In this document: positions 62,449 to 64,000 of the stretch, piece after piece | Layout of the letters: every line of letters begins with the position of its first letter | Numbering within the stretch: position 1 is the stretch's first letter | Assembly (NCBI GenBank): GCA_030737835.1 | Contig: JAUJYN010000062.1 | Span: 124,001 to 188,000 of the forward strand | From: Acorus gramineus | Lineage: Eukaryota > Streptophyta > Magnoliopsida > Acorales > Acoraceae | DNA: 64,000 nucleotides | Direction of reading: 5' to 3' | Made by a program: the position numbers and the translations under genes | The notes under the pieces: generated by a model | The model's input: only the letters and a program-made list of their open reading frames with translations | Databases searched by the model: none | What the model was told of the DNA's origin: nothing

Positions 62449-64000
62449 GCCCAAATGGCACGACATAAATCAATCTTCATGTCTATCATCAAACAAAGTC
62501 AGAATAGTAAGGTCACCTAATGGGTTGAACCGGTTAAACCTTCACCCACTTTGAATTCCGATTCGATTTATCCTTAAACACAATGGTATAAAAAACAAGT
62601 AAAACTCAATTAGCCCACCGGTTAACCAACGGTTTTTATGAACCAACATGAGTTGATTATTTTGATCGGTTCTTTATTCATAGAAATTGTGATAATTATT
62701 TGATAAAATATGAAATCTAATAAAAAGTTTAGATTTTATATGCAAAAAAACATGTTATGATTTAAATAAAAAAATTGTGCAAAGTTTTTTTCTAAAATAT
62801 TTCATGTTTTTTATTTAGTGTTGATTAATTATTGTTATATTATAATTATGTTACAATTCAAATCCAATTGATCCGATGGTTGAATCAGTGATCTTTAACT
62901 CGGTGATTGTTCTAGCTCATTGAAATATTCTATTTTTAAAACACAGTGGCCAACTACACCATCACAATCAGTATAATATAAATCTCAAAAACTAAGAACA
63001 CCAAAAACACGTTTCCACTGGGAACAGTGAAAAAAAGAAAGACCTGTTTCCGTGAAATTGTAGGTATGAAGGGATGTTTGTTCCTTGTGCCCTACAACCC
63101 ATAGGTGCATAGACGGCTACTGATCCAATTTCCCCCAAGGAACTGATCCAACCAACAGAAACCCTTGACAGTAACATTGACCAAAGTTGCTAAATTGACG
63201 CGTGTAAGTTGGTAGCATTCTCATTAATCATAAATGTTTTTTTTTATTAAACATAAATGTTATTTAATAGCGTTCTGGTTACCAAATATTTTGACAAGTC
63301 AACTAACAGATATTGTAAATTAGAATGTCATAAACGCAACAACTAACACTAATCATGATTATTTTAGCTATAACAATCACATTCAACAATTATTTTTCTG
63401 TTCCAACTCATTCTAAACTCCGCCAAAGTTTGATACAGTTCAACACATTGCATTAAGAAACGGATATTAATGAGATAAAAGGTTTTATACAGAGGCTACT
63501 CAACTGCTCAAATGGAACGACATAAACAAATCCTCTTCTTTGTCAGTTTGTCTCCAACAAAGTCAGAATAGTAAGGCCACCAGCACCATCACAATCAATA
63601 CAATATAAATATATCCAAAACAAAGCAAATCGATCGAAGGCAGCGTCGAATTGACTAGGGGGCGCCTTTCTAGATATCCCAGAAACACGTTTTATTTTTG
63701 TTTTGTGAAAAATGATTCTATCAAGACATTTTAGCGTGTTCGGATCACAAAAAGGCAATGACTACACACGTATTAGTTTATTACGTCATATGAAGCCGAT
63801 TCCACGCGAACAAATCCATCAGGCTTGGATTTGTTTATTGTTATCGGTTCGCTGAGGAGAAGGTGAAGAAGAATTCACCGCAACTGAACAATTATATTTT
63901 CTTATACACGCGCATCAGAGACACCCCGGAAGTCAAATAAAGACAAATGCAGGGCCCGAGCCTTTGAGAAATTTAAGCATTTAAAGATCCATTCAAGAAA

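Larger units (their letters stand above)
60115..64000. other. Gene-free right end with a decayed tandem duplication
   Basis: No supported coding exon. A compact unit (about 63004-63640) matches, in order, dispersed pieces of a larger unit (about 60574-63000). The larger unit is interrupted by an AT-rich block (about 60790-61690), two LINE tails (61822-61887, 62119-62448) and a block at about 62520-62945. What the original unit was is unknown. Confidence 0.65.

Overview
This window is plant nuclear DNA. It has dense intron-containing genes with GT-AG (and a few GC-AG) introns, AT-rich introns, and plant-specific families: a TIP aquaporin, CYP724B, FyPP phosphatase, a DUF639 protein, UPF0426, a PPR protein and an LRR receptor-like pseudokinase. 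Some genes have GC-rich exons (PPR, FAS1, TIP, pectate lyase) beside AT-rich introns and spacers. That heterogeneity suggests a monocot, probably not a grass, but the species cannot be fixed from sequence alone.

Layout, left to right. A calcineurin-like phosphoesterase enters from the left edge (+, 1-2237). A TIP3 aquaporin (-, 2993-3928) and an LRR pseudokinase (-, 4747-6787) follow. A spacer with a Tourist-like MITE and a LINE tail leads to an At3g52170-like DNA-binding-domain protein (+, 8221-10500) and a pectate lyase (+, 12551-14381). Next come a small conserved protein with an AT-AC (U12-type) intron (-, 14803-16487) and CYP724B (-, 17403-20168). A Mutator-type non-autonomous transposon lies at 20992-21836. 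Then come a 345-aa probable plastid protein (-, 23000-25960) and MIA40 (-, 27391-29925). A DUF639 protein (+, 31832-36205) is followed by an orphan copy of the FyPP promoter plus exon 1 (36671-37311), a mitochondrial-carrier protein (+, 37752-41845), a UPF0426 plastid protein (+, 42618-43154), a FAS1 protein (-, 43507-44094) and a G-patch protein (-, 45223-47306). The complete FyPP/PP6-type phosphatase (+, 48008-51578), a METTL21-like methyltransferase (+, 52265-53930), a PPR protein (-, 54595-56510) and a zinc alcohol dehydrogenase-like protein (+, 56747-60114) follow. The last 4 kb is gene-free and holds a decayed tandem duplication loaded with insertions.

These are independent housekeeping or specialised genes, not a cluster for one pathway. 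All exon chains given here were joined by eye; each has a length divisible by three and an open frame. The most notable structures are: the near-identical 0.64-kb duplication of the FyPP 5' end in front of an unrelated carrier gene; an AT-AC intron; three GC-AG introns; target-site duplications around several LINE tails, including two that appear to have inserted little more than poly(A); and an empty-site comparison in the right-hand tandem duplication. I found no CRISPR array, no clear tRNA or rRNA gene, no organellar insertion and no clearly novel multi-gene system.
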